This document shows, piece by piece, positions 61,784 to 64,000 of a stretch of DNA of 64,000 bases (position 1 is the stretch's first letter; every line of letters starts with the position of its first letter). Position numbers and translations under genes: made by a program. The DNA comes from Aequorivita marisscotiae (GTDB taxonomy: Bacteria > Bacteroidota > Bacteroidia > Flavobacteriales > Flavobacteriaceae): NCBI RefSeq assembly GCF_029814825.1, contig NZ_CP122379.1, forward strand, positions 930,001-994,000, read 5' to 3'. The notes below the pieces were generated by a model. That model was not told where the DNA came from and ran no database searches. It saw only the letters and a program-made list of their open reading frames with translations.

Positions 61784-63450
61784 TATTTAGACATTTTATC
61801 TGCCATAATTAAGGCGTTATACATATTTACCATTTTACCAGATTTTGAAATATTTGAGAAAGACTCCGTATTTGAAACTTCCCCGCCCAAAATAACATTA
61901 GTTTTTACCGAAAGGCCGCTATCCATTAATATTTGTTTTACTTGTGCAGCTGTTAGATTTGGGTAGTAAGATCTAATCATTGCGGCAACACCGGCAACTT
62001 CGGGAGATGCCATTGAGGTTCCCTGCAAAAATTCATATGTATTTAAAGGGGTTGTTGCCCAAATTTTTACACCGGGAGCAAAAACATCTACATTGGTTTT
62101 TCCGTAATTTGAAAAGTTTGCAACCAATTCACTACCATACTCATAATTAAGTGCACCAACGGTTAAAAATGAATCGGCAATTTCTGGTTGGTTATCAATC
62201 TGATCGTTCGGGTAAACATTTACAGTATCTAAATCAAGACCGTCGTTTCCAGCGGCATTCACAATTAATACATCTTTTGAGGCCGCATATTTTATAGCGT
62301 CGTACACCCAATCTGCGTGTGGCGAATAATATTTTCCGAAACTAGTATTTAGTACCTTAGCGCCATTATCTACGGCATATCTAATTGCCAATGCAATATC
62401 TTTGTCGTACTCATCGCCATCCGGTACTGCTCGTACAGCCATTATTTGCACATTGTTAGCTACGCCATCCATACCAATCCCGTTGTGGCGTTCAGCGGCA
62501 ATTATACCTGCAACGTGGGTTCCGTGTTTTACGTTTTCGCGCGTTGGGTCTGGACCAGCTACATTATTGTCGCCGTAAACATTGTCTGTAATATCGTCGG
62601 GATTATCGCCTAACACAGCCCGGAAATCTTTGGTCATACTAAAATTATCTTCCAGTCTGTCATTAAAATATTTTATTCCTGCTTCAAGTTCCTTTAAAAC
62701 TTCAGGAACTGAATCGGCAAAATTTAACATTTGGTCTAGCATGGCTATTTGGTGCTGTTCCTGTGGCGAAGGATTTTTTATATCCGCTAAATCTTCTTTT
62801 GAATAATCTTCTTTTCCAAGTTTCTGAGCAATTGCTTGATGTGTAGGCTTTAACTGCGCAATAATTTGCTCATACCGCTCTTTATTAGTTGAAATTTCTG
62901 AAAATTCCTTTTCGTATTCGGCCATTGCTTTTTGATAGATTGCAAAATCTTCACGATCTGCAGCACTTATTGAAGATTCGCTCTTACCTTCAAATTTTGG
63001 TTTAAATTTTCTGATGATACGTACATATTCCATGTTTTCACCAATAATATCGCCAATAAAATTCCAACCGTGTACATCATCAATGTAACCGTTGTTATCG
63101 TCGTCTATTCCGTTGCCGGGTATTTCACCAGGATTGGTCCATAGTACATTTTTAAGGTCTTCGTGGTCAATATCTACCCCGCTATCTATAACGCCTACAA
63201 TTACAGTTGTGCCTTTGCGTTTTTTGATTATTTGGTTGTAAGCTTTATTTACGCTCATCCCCGGAACGGTGTCTTTTACCAAATCCATCGCTGGCCAATT
63301 TTTTAATTGTGCCTCGGTAAGCGGAACTATTTTTAAAGGGATTGCATCAATGTTTTCTATTGGGGTGGCAACAATTGCCGAGCTACTGCCACAGCTTGCC
63401 ATAGAGGCTGCTATTACTACAGCCAAAAGAGAGTTTCTAAAGATTTTCAT
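61783..63450 (-). CDS. Subtilisin-like serine protease (S8), lipoprotein
   Basis: A 555-residue lipoprotein (signal ending AASMASC, Cys20). Catalytic residues are D89 (GVIDSGVDIDHEDL), H309 (KHGTHVAGI), oxyanion N402 (NAAGNDG) and S479 (QGTSMASPEVAG). About 150 residues of mostly charged helix (roughly 140-290) are inserted between the catalytic Asp and His, unusual in typical subtilases. It should degrade proteins at the cell surface or in the periplasm. It is co-transcribed with the M1 peptidase gene. Confidence 0.92.
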   Translation of the reverse strand: MKIFRNSLLAVVIAASMASCGSSSAIVATPIENIDAIPLKIVPLTEAQLKNWPAMDLVKDTVPGMSVNKAYNQIIKKRKGTTVIVGVIDSGVDIDHEDLKNVLWTNPGEIPGNGIDDDNNGYIDDVHGWNFIGDIIGENMEYVRIIRKFKPKFEGKSESSISAADREDFAIYQKAMAEYEKEFSEISTNKERYEQIIAQLKPTHQAIAQKLGKEDYSKEDLADIKNPSPQEQHQIAMLDQMLNFADSVPEVLKELEAGIKYFNDRLEDNFSMTKDFRAVLGDNPDDITDNVYGDNNVAGPDPTRENVKHGTHVAGIIAAERHNGIGMDGVANNVQIMAVRAVPDGDEYDKDIALAIRYAVDNGAKVLNTSFGKYYSPHADWVYDAIKYAASKDVLIVNAAGNDGLDLDTVNVYPNDQIDNQPEIADSFLTVGALNYEYGSELVANFSNYGKTNVDVFAPGVKIWATTPLNTYEFLQGTSMASPEVAGVAAMIRSYYPNLTAAQVKQILMDSGLSVKTNVILGGEVSNTESFSNISKSGKMVNMYNALIMADKMSK

Positions 63451-63464
63451 TTTAAAAATAAGAG

Positions 63465-64000
63465 TTAATTAAAAAATTCGTTAAGTGAGAATGTTTCGTT
63501 TAGCCGAACACCTTTATCGGTGTTTTTTACGGTAATTATCGGATTGTGTGCATCGTGTTCCAAAAATAGATAGAAATTATTTTCGGCAGCTTTATCCAAA
63601 AATTTTTCTTTTTCTGGAAGCGTTAGCAATGGTCGTGTATCGTAGCCCATAACAAACGGAAGTGGTAAATGACCTGCTGTGGGCAATAAATCTGCCATAA
63701 AAACCAGCGTTTTTCCTTTGTATTCTATATGCGGAATCATTTGCTTATCTGTGTGTCCGTCTACAAATAGAATTCCAAAATCCAATTCGTTGGCTGTTGC
63801 AAAATCTGTATTGGGTTGTGCCACAAACTTTAACTGTCCGCTTTCTTGCATCGGCATTATATTTTCCTTTAAAAAAGAAGCCTGCTCGCGTCGGTTTGGT
63901 TGCGTAGCCCACTGCCAGTGATCTTTATTGCTCCAGAAAGTTGCATTTTTAAAAGCTGGTTCATACCCTGTGCGATCTTTGTTCCATTGTACACTGCCAC
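63465..64000 (-). CDS. Metallo-beta-lactamase-fold hydrolase, C-terminal part
   Basis: The frame is open to the window edge, so the 5' part is missing. The visible 178 residues include TGYEPAFKNATFWSNKDHWQWA, ILFVDGHTDKQMIPHI and LVFMADLLPTAGHLPLPFV. These fit the back half of an MBL-fold protein, with the distal His and Asp ligands in VDGHT and FMADL; the HxHxDH motif would lie upstream. The substrate is unknown. It precedes the S8 protease gene on the same strand, 14 bases apart. Confidence 0.8.
   Translation of the reverse strand, partial: GSVQWNKDRTGYEPAFKNATFWSNKDHWQWATQPNRREQASFLKENIMPMQESGQLKFVAQPNTDFATANELDFGILFVDGHTDKQMIPHIEYKGKTLVFMADLLPTAGHLPLPFVMGYDTRPLLTLPEKEKFLDKAAENNFYLFLEHDAHNPIITVKNTDKGVRLNETFSLNEFFN

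Overview
The window is chromosomal DNA of a Bacteroidota bacterium, almost certainly family Flavobacteriaceae. The DNA is AT-rich. Promoters carry the Bacteroidota -7 box TAnnTTTG rather than TATAAT, and there are no Shine-Dalgarno-like leaders. A type IX secretion sorting domain ends the leucine-rich repeat protein. Several families typical of the group are present (DUF4837, DUF4175, DUF6909-like, the YtxH/holin-like trio, head GIN domain). The genus cannot be fixed from the sequence alone. There are no rRNA genes, insertion sequences or CRISPR arrays, and one tRNA (Cys).

Layout. 1-4 kb: the recJ 3' end, lpxH, a MazEF-type toxin-antitoxin pair, queD, a 2-oxoglutarate oxygenase and small unknown genes. 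4-26 kb: a polysaccharide (O-antigen or capsule) locus, mostly on the minus strand. It holds the complete dTDP-L-rhamnose set (rfbB, A, C, D), wecB/wecC for UDP-ManNAcA, a Wzz-like protein, a flippase, three glycosyltransferases, two Wzy/WaaL-like membrane proteins and a WecG-type transferase. Two modules interrupt it. One is a YafQ-type toxin-antitoxin cassette between rfbB and rfbA, bounded by short repeats. The other is a plus-strand block (methyltransferase, heparinase-like lipoprotein, LRR protein with T9SS tail) next to a large glycosidase-like lipoprotein. No priming transferase and no Wza/Wzc exporter are seen.

26-36 kb: a DUF6909-like protein, a GH3 adenylase, an M23 peptidase, tatA, a lytic transglycosylase with a DUF4837 lipoprotein, pgk, holB and a methyltransferase. 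36.6-53 kb: mnmG flanked by two parS-like sites, ybeY, a DUF4175 protein, gltX, an SPFH protein, a YtxH/holin-like trio, glnS, folB, tRNA-Cys, a LysE-family exporter, a GIN-domain protein and RNase R. A 640-base AT-rich stretch without genes (53.2-53.8 kb) contains several DnaA-box-like sequences and, with the parS sites 15-17 kb away, is a candidate replication origin. 53.8-64 kb: rpiB, a zinc-type CDF transporter, an ElaA-type acetyltransferase, a sterol-desaturase-family protein, an S41 protease, a DUF4349 lipoprotein, rnpA, M1 and S8 peptidases, and the 3' part of a metallo-beta-lactamase-fold hydrolase.

Many genes form tight operons with 1-35 base overlaps. Functional themes are surface polysaccharide assembly and remodelling, envelope and peptidoglycan maintenance, and translation and tRNA modification. 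The most unusual signals are the parS pair with the origin-like region, the toxin-antitoxin cassette inside the rhamnose operon with an operator built into its promoter, polysaccharide-degrading lipoproteins embedded in a biosynthesis locus, and an overlooked 32-residue membrane protein beside wecG.
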